From Fabrea salina (Eukaryota; Ciliophora; Heterotrichea; Heterotrichida; Fabreidae), in contig JALIHJ010000004.1 of NCBI GenBank assembly GCA_022984795.1, forward strand, positions 62,001 to 126,000: a stretch of 64,000 nt of DNA, given 5' to 3'. The translations under genes were made by a program, and so were the position numbers. Shown one piece after another: positions 16,756 through 25,514 of the stretch (the stretch's first letter is position 1; each line of letters begins with the position of its first letter). The notes under the pieces were generated by a model, which saw only the letters and a list, made by a program, of their open reading frames with translations, was not told the origin of the DNA and ran no database searches.

Positions 16756-19700
16756 TTACTCAGTACATATAGTGTTTTTTCCTCGTTTCTTCAGAAGTTG
16801 CTGGATTTTTGTTGGGCAGAAAACAAACTCTCCAGCTACCAGCAAAAAGTCAGGAATCAAAGCTAGAACTGGCACTAAGAGTATCGCAATCCAAGACATC
16901 CCTTTGTCTAGTACCTTTGAAAACAGCTTGTAAGCTTCTGGCTGGAAAACTGAACTCATAAACTCTGTGCAAAGTACCAACACTGACAAGTAGTATACAA
17001 GCACACTCAACACCCCCACTCCAATGCTGAGCTTTGTCCAGTGAATGCTTTCTAGGTACAACTTCAGAGTTATTATGTGGATCGCTAGAGTAAAGGACAA
17101 GGTAGAGATCCACCAAAGCCCTGTGTCCTTTGCTTGAGTGTCTAGAGGCCCGTCAAAAGCCAGTACAGGAACCCAGTAACAAACTGCTCCGTGCCAAATG
17201 CCCAACAACACAAAAACCCAAAACCTAGCAAAGGTGAAGTAAGCTCTTTCTTGTCCAGCTTTATAAGCTTGGGGATTTCTTAAGGACTCTTCAGCAGTTA
17301 AGTCTTTTTCAAACAAGTAAGCTATCATGCAGGGCCAAGAAGTCCAAGCAGCGTTGTAAAGCATAGGCAGCCAGTCCATAAAAAAGATCTGCCCACTAAA
17401 GCCGTTCCACCAAGCAAACCACAACTCAGCAGAGACAATAACTATATTCTTGTAAAAGTAGTAACAAATGAACCAAGAAACCCTTTTGTAAGCCCACCTT
17501 CCGTGGACAAGCAATAACTGACTCAAAAACCTAAACTGTGCAATAGAGAAGTCAGAAGCTTGGAGGGCCTGGGTGCCTTCTTTCCCCGAAACACCTACTC
17601 CTATGTGGGCTTCTTGTATCATACTTACGTCGTTTGCTCCGTCTCCTATTGAAAGGGTGATCCAAGTGCCTTTTTGCTTGGCAAGTTTTACAACTTGCAT
17701 TTTTTGAGCTGGAGACACTCTGCAGCATATGCATGAGTTAGAAACTAACCCTGCTTTAAAGAACTTGTCTTTGATTTCTTCACTTCCGTTCAAAACCCAA
17801 CCTAAAGCAACTCCATCAATCACCACACACACGTTCTGGCTAGCAGACTTCCTGTGGAGTTCTTCAACAGACTTGCTTTGGGTGCCTATTCTATCTTCAA
17901 ACTCTACTAGCTTCTTAGTGAGCTCTTCTTCGGATTCTGAAGAAAGCACTAAGACTTCGCAGTTTTCACCGATGAGTTTGCAGGACTTGCCTATCTCTAC
18001 AGCGGTTTCTTCTTTGTCGCCTGTGAGCACCCACAACTTAATGTTGGACTCCATCAGTAACTCTATAGTTTCTGGAACTCCTTTTTGAAGTTTGTCTTCA
18101 ATAGCCGTGATTCCTAAGTACTCAAGTTGGGTTTCTAAAGCAGCTGAGTGCTCTTCTAGGAGTTCAGTTTTGTTGGGCATGTTTTTGATTTGGATTCTGT
18201 TCCACTCCGCAAGCCACTCGCCAAATTTGGCTGGGTTTAGTCTTTTAGAAGCTACCACTAGGGTTCTTAAGCCTTCACAAGCCAGTTCGTGAAGGTGTTC
18301 TTCTATGTTGTAAACCTCGTTTAAAAGGTCCAGCATAACTGAGTCAGCTCCTTTAGTGAACAAAAAAACATCTTCCCCGTGCTTAACAACTACACTCATG
18401 CGTTTTCTGTCTGAGGTAAAAGGAACTTCCACTAGGACTTCGAACTCCTGAGTCTCTTCTTGGATGTCTTTCAAATAAACTTTTCCTTCGCTTCTTTCTG
18501 AGAAAACGTAGCCTGCTAACTTAGAAGCTTCTATCAAAGCTAGTTCGTCAGGTGAAGTGGACTGGTAAGTCAGTTTCCCGTTTTTTTCGTAAGTTATGAA
18601 GACTGAGTTGCACAAGCAAAGACACAAAAAGAACTCTTGGACTTTTTCAGAGGAGTTGTTTTCTTTGAGGGCTTGAGTTAACTTCTCAAATGAGTCTTTG
18701 TTTTCGAACTCGTAGAACTCGTTAAGTATCACGCATTTCTTAAAGACCATTTCGTTAGCTGTCAGAGTTCCAGTTTTGTCACTGAAGATAAACTCTACTT
18801 GACCTAGCTCTTCAACCAAGTCTGAAGTCCTTACGTTAGCACGCTTGTCTTCATTGGCGTAGTACATTTCTAAGTCACTTGAAATCAAAAAAGCCATTGC
18901 TAGCTTCACTACTTCGAGAGCCACGTACAGTGAAATCGGAATTAAGTGTGAGTAAGCTACCCAGTAAGTCAGAATCTGTACAAAGAAGTCACCTGCTCCA
19001 GGGCTAGACTCTAACTCTAAGTAGTAATGTTCTGGCGAAGTTGAGCTTAACCAAGCCATACTTAGCCCTGCATAAACAATGCAAATGAGTATTTGGAAGC
19101 CAAACACAGTGTAAAGCACCTTGTTCATCATTCGCAGCACGTTAGACATTTTGCTGGGGGCTTTTTTGGAGTTAAGCATTACCTTAGTTTCGTGGCCTGT
19201 GTATATAACTACTCCGTAGACATACTCAGTGTTTTTAAGCAAACTGCCTCTCATAAGTAACTGTTTAATGTCCAAAGGCAACTGCTCCTGCGGAAGTTTG
19301 ATGTTGCAGTTCCAGTTCACCATGCTCATGTTGGGTTTGTCACAGGTGATTCCGATTTTTAAGCTACCTAGTTTTTCTGGCGTGTCTAGGTGCAAAGTGC
19401 TGTTAGGTGCTGCTTTTTCTTTAAGGTTACTTTCACCGTCTAAGTTCATAGTGTTTACAAAGGCCAAACCTTTGGAGTGACTTGAAGAGATTAAAACCAT
19501 GTCTGCAGGGATAGCTTCGTTTTCTTTAACTTGAAGCAAATCTCCTACTGCCACCTTTTTGGACATGATATCCACGAAACTTCCAGAGTCTTTTTCGAAC
19601 TTATGCGTAATAACTCTGTTTTCTAGGTTGTCTTGTTTGTGCCGGAAATAGTCTTCGTAGGCTTCTTTCAAAATAGAAAATATAAGCACTCCTGCAAAGG

Positions 19701-19989
19701 TCATTGCCATCGAATAGGGATTCTTGGGCGAGAAAGGCATAGCAGTCAGCACTGAGATGATCAAGAAGTAAATGTTAGCTACCCTTCTGAACTGCCAAAA
19801 CAAGCTTTTAGGGAGCCAGCTAAGAATAGTGTATCGGGATGTTTTTATGTAGTTAGACTTATACCGGTGCTGCTCAGTGAAGGGGTACTCTATTACACGG
19901 GAGTTCTCCAGGTTTTCTTTGGTGTAAGATTTCAAGAAATTCATTGAGTTGCTGTCGCTTGAGAAATAGTTAGTGTTTTTACCACTCAT
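16756..19989 (-). CDS. P4-type ATPase, phospholipid flippase
   Basis: This 1077-residue protein is a complete P4-ATPase. It has the N-terminal P-R-V/A-N-I-Y-F-L-like first membrane hairpin (R-R-V-A-N-I-Y-F-L), the actuator motif (L-D-G-E-S-N-L-K, where DGET is usual), the phosphorylation motif D-K-T-G-T-L-T-A-N-E near residue 405, K-G-A-D-S-V-M in the nucleotide domain, the hinge G-D-G-A-N-D-V-S-M-I, and the family signature V-G-V-S-G-K-E-G-x-Q-A. Six further membrane segments follow. P4-ATPases move phosphatidylserine or other lipids from the outer to the inner leaflet, usually with a CDC50 partner, which is not in this window. ATG is 37 bp from the divergent start at 20027. Confidence 0.95.
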   Translation of the reverse strand: MSGKNTNYFSSDSNSMNFLKSYTKENLENSRVIEYPFTEQHRYKSNYIKTSRYTILSWLPKSLFWQFRRVANIYFLIISVLTAMPFSPKNPYSMAMTFAGVLIFSILKEAYEDYFRHKQDNLENRVITHKFEKDSGSFVDIMSKKVAVGDLLQVKENEAIPADMVLISSSHSKGLAFVNTMNLDGESNLKEKAAPNSTLHLDTPEKLGSLKIGITCDKPNMSMVNWNCNIKLPQEQLPLDIKQLLMRGSLLKNTEYVYGVVIYTGHETKVMLNSKKAPSKMSNVLRMMNKVLYTVFGFQILICIVYAGLSMAWLSSTSPEHYYLELESSPGAGDFFVQILTYWVAYSHLIPISLYVALEVVKLAMAFLISSDLEMYYANEDKRANVRTSDLVEELGQVEFIFSDKTGTLTANEMVFKKCVILNEFYEFENKDSFEKLTQALKENNSSEKVQEFFLCLCLCNSVFITYEKNGKLTYQSTSPDELALIEASKLAGYVFSERSEGKVYLKDIQEETQEFEVLVEVPFTSDRKRMSVVVKHGEDVFLFTKGADSVMLDLLNEVYNIEEHLHELACEGLRTLVVASKRLNPAKFGEWLAEWNRIQIKNMPNKTELLEEHSAALETQLEYLGITAIEDKLQKGVPETIELLMESNIKLWVLTGDKEETAVEIGKSCKLIGENCEVLVLSSESEEELTKKLVEFEDRIGTQSKSVEELHRKSASQNVCVVIDGVALGWVLNGSEEIKDKFFKAGLVSNSCICCRVSPAQKMQVVKLAKQKGTWITLSIGDGANDVSMIQEAHIGVGVSGKEGTQALQASDFSIAQFRFLSQLLLVHGRWAYKRVSWFICYYFYKNIVIVSAELWFAWWNGFSGQIFFMDWLPMLYNAAWTSWPCMIAYLFEKDLTAEESLRNPQAYKAGQERAYFTFARFWVFVLLGIWHGAVCYWVPVLAFDGPLDTQAKDTGLWWISTLSFTLAIHIITLKLYLESIHWTKLSIGVGVLSVLVYYLSVLVLCTEFMSSVFQPEAYKLFSKVLDKGMSWIAILLVPVLALIPDFLLVAGEFVFCPTKIQQLLKKRGKNTICTE

Positions 19990-20026
19990 ATGTTATTTAC
20001 TAGCCAATTATAGTTTGTTGATAAAA

Positions 20027-20305
20027 ATGCAAAGTGGTGACCCTTACCTAAATTACCAAGCTCCTGCCCCAGCATACCCAGCATATCAACCACCTCCAGT
20101 GTACCCGCCCTCCCCAGTGTATCAGCCGCCTCCTCCAGCATACAACCAGGGCTACAACCAACCCTTTGTAGACAATCCACCTCAAGAATATCCTTATTAT
20201 GAACCTAACGAACTCCCAGAAGAACGAAGGAGGAAAAAAAGATTACTACAGCTTTTAGGTATCGTTCTTACTGTAGTGATTCTTGCTATCATTGTCCTTG
20301 TTTAA
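20027..20305 (+). CDS. Proline-rich tail-anchored protein, copy 1
   Basis: The 92-residue product begins M-Q-S-G-D-P-Y-L-N-Y-Q, continues with proline/tyrosine repeats (Y-Q-P-P-P-V-Y, Y-Q-P-P-P-P-A-Y), a basic stretch (E-E-R-R-R-K-K-R) and ends in a single hydrophobic segment reaching the last residue. This is the layout of a tail-anchored membrane protein with a proline-rich cytosolic arm; P-P-x-Y motifs could bind WW domains. Function unknown. A paralogue follows at 20472. I chose ATG 20027 because the homologous start is conserved in the paralogue. Confidence 0.75.
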   Translation: MQSGDPYLNYQAPAPAYPAYQPPPVYPPSPVYQPPPPAYNQGYNQPFVDNPPQEYPYYEPNELPEERRRKKRLLQLLGIVLTVVILAIIVLV

Positions 20306-20397
20306 TCTTAATTAAAACGTCTCATGGATACCCCAATAACTCTAAAGCCTTCACCCCGCGTAGCATTACCGCTATGCATACGAGTATAAGACATTCT

Positions 20398-20464
20398 GGA
20401 AAAAACCCACCAAGAAGAGGCCTAGACGGCTTGGTTGATTCAAACAAATAAATAAATAATTTTT
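20398..20464 (+). repeat. Dispersed sequence shared with 28255-28330 (inverted)
   Basis: In the gap between the two proline-rich genes, the stretch with AGAGGCCTAGACGGCTT followed by AAATAAATAAATAA resembles, at roughly 70% by eye over 60 bp, the reverse complement of 28255-28330. It could be a small dispersed element or a conserved untranslated RNA segment. I cannot tell which. Confidence 0.4.
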
Positions 20465-20471
20465 TAAGGAA

Positions 20472-20738
20472 ATGCAAAGTGGTGAGCCTTACCTAAACTA
20501 CCAAGCTCCTGCCCCCCCAGCATATCAACCACCTCCGGTGTATCAGCCGCCTCCTCCAGCATACAGCCAAGGCTACAACCAACCTTTTGTAGACAATCCA
20601 CCTCAAGAATATCTTTATTATGAACCTGTTGAACAATTAAATGCACGAAGGGAAAGAAGATTGCTAATCAAAGTTTTATATGTTGTTGCGAGTGCAGTTT
20701 TTTCTATCATTATTTATCTCGTTATTTCATTAAGCTAA
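20472..20738 (+). CDS. Proline-rich tail-anchored protein, copy 2
   Basis: The 88-residue paralogue of the protein at 20027 begins M-Q-S-G-E-P-Y-L-N-Y-Q and shares the Y-Q-P-P-P-V-Y and N-Q-P-F-V-D-N-P-P-Q-E-Y segments almost exactly. It has fewer proline repeats, a basic stretch (A-R-R-E-R-R) and a C-terminal hydrophobic segment with no charged tail. The anchor has diverged more than the arm, so membrane insertion, not its exact sequence, seems to be kept. Tandem duplication is evident. Confidence 0.75.
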   Translation: MQSGEPYLNYQAPAPPAYQPPPVYQPPPPAYSQGYNQPFVDNPPQEYLYYEPVEQLNARRERRLLIKVLYVVASAVFSIIIYLVISLS

Positions 20739-21053
20739 TAAGAATCCAAGTTAATTAAAACTTTAATTACTGCTTAGTAGATTAGTTAGTTACCATTATC
20801 AAGCCTCGAACTCTAAGATACAAACATTTGTGGCAGTATGTTCGAAGTCTTCTTGTGTTTTGCATTCTTTGTTGTCTTAGGTGTTGAATCTTTGCTGAAT
20901 TGTTGTGCTCTCCAAGAGTGGATTGTTGGGTATTTTTTGCTATTGAGTAGATTAGTTAGCTACTTTTAGTAGCTTTAAACTCAAGTTTAGGTGAAGTCCT
21001 TTGTGTTTCTAAACTCACGCGTTATTTATTGAAATTATGGATTGTTGAGAAAA

Positions 21054-21209
21054 ATGGATAGTGGTAATCCTTACCACTTTGCAGGCTATAACGTGCTGGC
21101 TTGGTTCAGTTATTACCCTTATAGGTTGTTGAGAAAATGGATAGTAGCAACCCCAGTATGCCTGAAAATCAAGGTTACGGTCAACCTTTGGTGCATATAC
21201 ACCCCATAG
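21054..21209 (+). pseudogene. Decayed proline-rich gene start (copy 3)
   Basis: After TTGTTGAGAAAA, matching the leader of copy 1 (TTGTTGATAAAA), the frame reads M-D-S-G-N-P-Y, like M-Q-S-G-D-P-Y. The similarity to the family fades after about ten codons, and no tail anchor follows. Confidence 0.45.
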
Positions 21210-21283
21210 CAATTGGAATAGGTATAAAGATCCAATCCTGGTTGCATAGTGGCTATAGTGATTTAATAATCCTGCTGAGTTAA
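21137..21283 (+). pseudogene. Decayed proline-rich gene start (copy 4)
   Basis: The same leader (TTGTTGAGAAA) precedes an open frame of 48 codons starting M-D-S-S-N-P and containing N-Q-G-Y-G-Q-P-L-V, like N-Q-G-Y-N-Q-P-F-V in the intact copies. The proline repeats are gone. It is either a relic or a much shortened family member. Confidence 0.45.
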
Positions 21284-21317
21284 CTTATAAATAATCCAAC
21301 TTAATTAAAGGTTTTAA

Positions 21318-21968
21318 TTACTGCTTGGGTCTTTTGGTAGGACTAGGCTCCTCATTGACTAGACTAGTTAGTTTGTCAAAAGTAGCTTTATCGAGAACGT
21401 CAACCTTAATTTGGATTCTTTCTTTGTCAAGTTCTTCTACAGCGTTTTTGCACTGTGCTTCAACTATCTTTACAATCTCAGCCAGTACTTCGTGTGAAGC
21501 CTTTCTGATTTTTTCAGCTAGTTCCACTTTGCTTTCGAAACTTATGAGTTCTGAAGGCTGGGGTTCGTTCTCGTCCCTGGGACGTTTTTGAGGAGCTTCT
21601 GTGGAGATTCCGTGCTTAGCGCAGTACTTCTTCATGTGGCTTTCCATAGCGTCGGCTTGCTGGACTATGAAGGAGCCAATTTGGTTGTAGGTTCGGCAGT
21701 TGTCCCAAACTAAGTTGAGGTCCACAACTACTTCTTCGAAAGAGTTGTACTTGGAGCTTTTGAGCTTCTTGCGCACAGTGGAAAGGTCCATGGGGTGCTT
21801 GATTATAAGTGGGTAATCGTCAAGTCCCATTCCTTTGTAGTCTACTGGTTTCAAAAACTCAGCTGCTTCAGGCTTTTTTTCCAAGTACTTAACTAAGTTC
21901 AGGGCTTTGTTGGTTTCTTCGCGGGAAAGTCCTTTTCTTTCTGCAGGTTGTTTTTGCGAGGTTGCCAT
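21318..21968 (-). CDS. Bromodomain plus NET domain protein (BET-like)
   Basis: The 216-residue product has one bromodomain (about residues 15-120) and an NET-like domain (about 145-205). The bromodomain shows the [12 protein letters not shown] segment and T-Y-N-Q-I-G-S, with the Asn that holds acetyl-lysine. The NET part shows L-A-E-K-I-R and [15 protein letters not shown] proteins read acetylated histones and recruit transcription or chromatin factors; this one has a single bromodomain. The start is ATG 21968, seven bases from the start of the divergent COX15 gene. Confidence 0.88.
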   Translation of the reverse strand: MATSQKQPAERKGLSREETNKALNLVKYLEKKPEAAEFLKPVDYKGMGLDDYPLIIKHPMDLSTVRKKLKSSKYNSFEEVVVDLNLVWDNCRTYNQIGSFIVQQADAMESHMKKYCAKHGISTEAPQKRPRDENEPQPSELISFESKVELAEKIRKASHEVLAEIVKIVEAQCKNAVEELDKERIQIKVDVLDKATFDKLTSLVNEEPSPTKRPKQ

Positions 21969-21975
21969 ATTAATT

Positions 21976-23058
21976 ATGCAAAGCAAGCTTGTAGGAACTT
22001 GGCTGCTCAGCGCTTCAGTAGGAGTGTACGGACTGGTTTCACTGGGAGCGTACACTCGACTTAACAAGGCAGGTCTTTCAATGGTGGAGTGGAAGCCTTT
22101 GTCAGTGTCTTACCCCCGCACTGATGAGGACTGGCTTACTGAGTTTGAAAAGTACAAAGAGTTCCCTGAGTACAAAGTAGACAACTCTGACATTGACTTA
22201 GAGTACTTCAAACACATATACTTCATAGAGTGGGCACACAGAATGTTTGCAAGGGGGATGGGCTTGTGGTTCGCAGTGCCTATGGGGTTGTTTTGGTGGA
22301 AGGGGATGTTTACTTCTGGAACCAAAAAAGTGATGCTGGGAATACTGGGTTTATTTGGGTGTCAAGGACTGATGGGGTGGATGATGGTTAAGAGTGGCCT
22401 TGAAGAACGCGAGCACGAAGAAAGAGTTAAGGTGGCTCCTACCAGACTGGCAATGCACCATACCTTTGCACTTAGTATTTTCTCTTTGTTGTACTGGAAC
22501 GCTTTAAACTTTTTGCGCAAGACTCCTGAACAGGTGCTTACGACTCCTTCTTTGCTGGCAGGAGCAGGAGGCGCCAGAAAAAGACTTATGGGAGTGCTGC
22601 ACTTAGCTATTGCTACTTTGGTTTCAGGTTCGCTTGTTGCTGGAAGTGACGCTGGCAGGATCCTTAACAACTGGCCTTTTTACGGAGAAAAGTGGTTCTT
22701 CCCTGAAGATGCTTGGGACAAAGAACCCTGGTACAAGAACTTCTACCAAAACAGACCTATGATTCAGTTCGTGCACAGAACTTTGGCTTACATAACTTAC
22801 TTTTCGATTTGTGACTTGTACCTTTACAAACGAGCCGCAGACTTAACAACTGGAATGAAGTTTGGAATCAACAGCATCATGTTTGTGGGGACTCTCCAAG
22901 TCTTACTAGGAGTCACTGCACTTATGAGGGGTTCTCCTTTTTACGAGAGCCAAGCACACCAAGCTAACTCGCTTTTGCTCATAAGTACTATTCTGACTGG
23001 ACTTCACACAGTCAGAAGGCCTTCAAAAGCTTTTGTTAAGAGCATCCTTAATAAATAA
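21976..23058 (+). CDS. COX15: Heme A synthase (COX15)
   Basis: This 360-residue membrane protein matches COX15, the inner mitochondrial membrane enzyme that oxidises heme O to heme A for cytochrome c oxidase. It starts with [13 protein letters not shown], the family's N-terminal signature, and keeps the four heme-ligand His motifs: E-W-A-H-R-M, M-H-H-T-F, Q-F-V-H-R-T and Q-A-H-Q-A-N. About eight membrane segments are visible. The chosen start ATG 21976 is the first usable one; it leaves little room for a separate presequence, and only 7 bp to the bromodomain gene's start. Confidence 0.93.
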   Translation: MQSKLVGTWLLSASVGVYGLVSLGAYTRLNKAGLSMVEWKPLSVSYPRTDEDWLTEFEKYKEFPEYKVDNSDIDLEYFKHIYFIEWAHRMFARGMGLWFAVPMGLFWWKGMFTSGTKKVMLGILGLFGCQGLMGWMMVKSGLEEREHEERVKVAPTRLAMHHTFALSIFSLLYWNALNFLRKTPEQVLTTPSLLAGAGGARKRLMGVLHLAIATLVSGSLVAGSDAGRILNNWPFYGEKWFFPEDAWDKEPWYKNFYQNRPMIQFVHRTLAYITYFSICDLYLYKRAADLTTGMKFGINSIMFVGTLQVLLGVTALMRGSPFYESQAHQANSLLLISTILTGLHTVRRPSKAFVKSILNK

Positions 23059-23097
23059 TTCTAGAAGTAAACTCGCCACACATTTAGTTCCAATAAA

Positions 23098-25512
23098 ATG
23101 TCAGGTGAATACCCTCAAACCACTTCTCAGCTGTTCAATGCCTTACAAAACAGCAAAGAGTACATCCAAGAAAGAGTGCCTCCAGCAGGAATTAGCATTG
23201 TTTTGGGAAGCGGCCTTTCTAACTTTGCGTCTCGTTTAGAAAATGTGCAGACAATTCCTTTTGAAGATATTCCTTACCTCCCAGTCACTACTGTCTTCGG
23301 GCACAAAGGAGGCTTGTTCTACGGAACTGTGAACGGAGTAAGTGTTTACTGCTGGGGAGGAAGACTCCACGGGTACGAAGGCTACGCAAACTACCAAATA
23401 GCTTACATTGCTCATCTCAGTGCTTTTCTAGGCTGCCACACTTTGTTGGTAACTAACGCTTCGGGGGCTTCAATAAGGGATTGCAAGCCTGGGGACATAA
23501 TTCTGGTGAAGGACCACATCAACCACTTTTGCAAAGGACCTTTGGACACCTACTTGCACAGTTTGTTTAGAAACGCCCACCCTGAGTTGGACTACGACAC
23601 CAGCATCAGAGAGTACGCCAAACAAATTGCTGGAACAGTCGAAGGCCTAGGGTGCTTCGAAGGCACTTACTTCTGGGTAAGGGGCCCAGCTTTTGAAACA
23701 GCTTATGAGATTGAAAGCTACACTAAACTAGGAGGCGACATGTATGGCATGAGCACAGTGCCTGAGGTAATGGCAGCTCAAGCCCACGGAATGAGAGTGC
23801 TGGTGGTGTCAGTGGTAGCCAACTTAGCTGCTGGGCTTAAGGACGAAGTGCTTTCGCACGAACTTGTTTTTGAAGGAATTAAGAAAGTCCAAAACCAGGT
23901 AGAGTCCTACTTTGTGGAGTTGATAACTAACATGCCTCCTTTTGAAGGAAAAATAGAAGTGAACTGGAAAAGAGAGTCAGAACACCCTGTGCTCTACAAA
24001 AATAGAGTGGGAATCACCCATGCAGACATCCTCCAAGGAACAGAGTTTCTGAAAGGCTTTTGCAAGCACAACGTTGAAGTAGCTGTAGTCATCAATGCAC
24101 ACCAAGAACCTGAGTTAGATTCTGCTAGGCATGTGTACTACAGAGAACTCCCTAACTTCCCCGTTTATACTGTAGCCGGGAAAAAGGGTAAAGTAGTTAT
24201 GGGAAAACTTGATCATAAGTGGGTAGTTTGCCTTGTGAATAAAGACTTAGAAGGACTCTCTGTGTACGAAAGCTACTACTTGGTGCAGGTGTTGCTAGGT
24301 TTAGGTGTAGGCCACCTTCACTACATACTTCCAGCTTTATCCGAGCCCAGTGACTCTTTGCTGAGAGTCAAGGACTACTTTGAGTTCCACCTCCAGTACT
24401 ACGCTGAAAAGCCCTGTTCCAACCCAGGCAAGCTTGTGAGTTTGGGCGAGTCCTACGTTTTGGCTTTTCCAGGACCAGCACTTCCTTCAAAAGCTGAGCG
24501 CGAGCTAGCCCAAAGACTCAAATTTGACTTGGCAACTATAGCCAACATGGCAATCTTAGGCGAAGCTTCAAACAGGGGACTAGACCACTCATGTGTGTGC
24601 TTCCCTTGTAACTTTGAAAGTGAAAGTTTAACTAGACCTACTCTCAACGCATACCTCGGGCAGTTTCTAGGCACTCTCAATAACACAGTGTGTCCAGGTG
24701 TAAGTATTGTGGCTTTTCCAAGTCACTCAGGCTGCCAACTTGTGGAAGCTCCCAGTTCTCCTAAAGAACTAGAAGTCTTTGCACAGCAACTTAAGCAAGG
24801 GTTTTCACCTAAGTTTACAGTGATTGCTTCAGAGGCCATTGGGTCACTTCTCCTTCCACAAGTCAACATTATAAAGTCGATAGCGTTTAACGAGTTCTTG
24901 CCCCAGACTCTCCACTTTTTAGAAAGCGGAGTTCTTTTAGTGGTAGGAGACCCTATTCTCAGAGAAGAAGATAACCACCAAAGAATGCTTTACCCAGTGT
25001 TTCTGTCGAACTTGATGGAAGTTGACAAAGTCCTTATCATTGAAGAGTTTAGTTCTTGCAGAACAGACATTGAGTTAGGCTCTTGGTTCAGAGTGAAGAA
25101 CCACTGCGGGTTTTCAGTATCAAGTCCTCTCTTCGGACCTAATGTAGATAACTGGGGAGTTAGGTTCACTGATGTAAACAACATCTACACCATGAATGAG
25201 CACTTTAAAGAAGTATTTGGAACACGCAACATTCCTTGCAGAGAAGGAAACCTTATTTACACCAACACACTTAGGCCAGTGTTTAGTTCTGCTATTGAAA
25301 AACTAGGAAGTTTTTGTGACGCAGACGTTGTTGGCAAGTACGGAGTACACGCAGTCAATATAGCTGCCCATAAACCAGCTGAAGAGAAGTTTAGGAAGGT
25401 TATGTACATTGGCTACGTAAGCAGTGAAACCCATTCAGAAGTCAAGGCAAGCCCACCTAATGCAGAGCATATCAACGCCATTCTAGAACTCATAAATTCA
25501 CTAAATATTTGA
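23098..25512 (+). CDS. Purine nucleoside phosphorylase with two extra degenerate PNP-like domains
   Basis: The 804-residue protein has one intact PNP domain (about residues 20-285): V-L-G-S-G-L, F-G-H-K-G, G-R-L-H-G-Y-E-G, T-N-A-S-G-A, F-E-T-A-Y-E-I and G-M-S-T-V-P-E-V. PNP splits purine (deoxy)ribonucleosides with phosphate. Residues about 293-510 and 520-800 follow the same fold order but lack catalytic residues. In the second, F-P-V-Y-T-V-A-G-K-K-G-K replaces the F-G-H-K-G site and G-P-A-L-P-S-K-A-E replaces the F-E-T loop. In the third, F-R-V-K-N-H-C-G-F and G-P-N-V-D-N-W-G-V-R-F keep the strand pattern. Classical PNP is a homotrimer, so one chain may mimic a trimer with one active site. 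The stop TGA lies 2 bp before the next ATG. Confidence 0.85.
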   Translation: MSGEYPQTTSQLFNALQNSKEYIQERVPPAGISIVLGSGLSNFASRLENVQTIPFEDIPYLPVTTVFGHKGGLFYGTVNGVSVYCWGGRLHGYEGYANYQIAYIAHLSAFLGCHTLLVTNASGASIRDCKPGDIILVKDHINHFCKGPLDTYLHSLFRNAHPELDYDTSIREYAKQIAGTVEGLGCFEGTYFWVRGPAFETAYEIESYTKLGGDMYGMSTVPEVMAAQAHGMRVLVVSVVANLAAGLKDEVLSHELVFEGIKKVQNQVESYFVELITNMPPFEGKIEVNWKRESEHPVLYKNRVGITHADILQGTEFLKGFCKHNVEVAVVINAHQEPELDSARHVYYRELPNFPVYTVAGKKGKVVMGKLDHKWVVCLVNKDLEGLSVYESYYLVQVLLGLGVGHLHYILPALSEPSDSLLRVKDYFEFHLQYYAEKPCSNPGKLVSLGESYVLAFPGPALPSKAERELAQRLKFDLATIANMAILGEASNRGLDHSCVCFPCNFESESLTRPTLNAYLGQFLGTLNNTVCPGVSIVAFPSHSGCQLVEAPSSPKELEVFAQQLKQGFSPKFTVIASEAIGSLLLPQVNIIKSIAFNEFLPQTLHFLESGVLLVVGDPILREEDNHQRMLYPVFLSNLMEVDKVLIIEEFSSCRTDIELGSWFRVKNHCGFSVSSPLFGPNVDNWGVRFTDVNNIYTMNEHFKEVFGTRNIPCREGNLIYTNTLRPVFSSAIEKLGSFCDADVVGKYGVHAVNIAAHKPAEEKFRKVMYIGYVSSETHSEVKASPPNAEHINAILELINSLNI

Positions 25513-25514
25513 GT

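Larger units (their letters stand above)
20739..21317 (+). other. Gene-poor 580-bp gap with decayed copies of the proline-rich gene
   Basis: No intact gene is apparent. Two short segments at 21054 and 21137 resemble the start of the proline-rich genes. A piece at about 20747-20780 resembles the bromodomain gene's 3' end (21296-21330): AATCCAA, then TTAATTAAA and TTTTAATTACTGCTT. The short string AGTAGATTAGTTAG occurs twice (about 20776 and 20945). The gap looks like duplicated sequence decaying without selection. Confidence 0.55.

Noticed and set aside
20320-20400. A short gene starting ATG GAT ACC CCA
   Set aside because: The frame ends after about 21 codons, and no 15-nt intron extends it.
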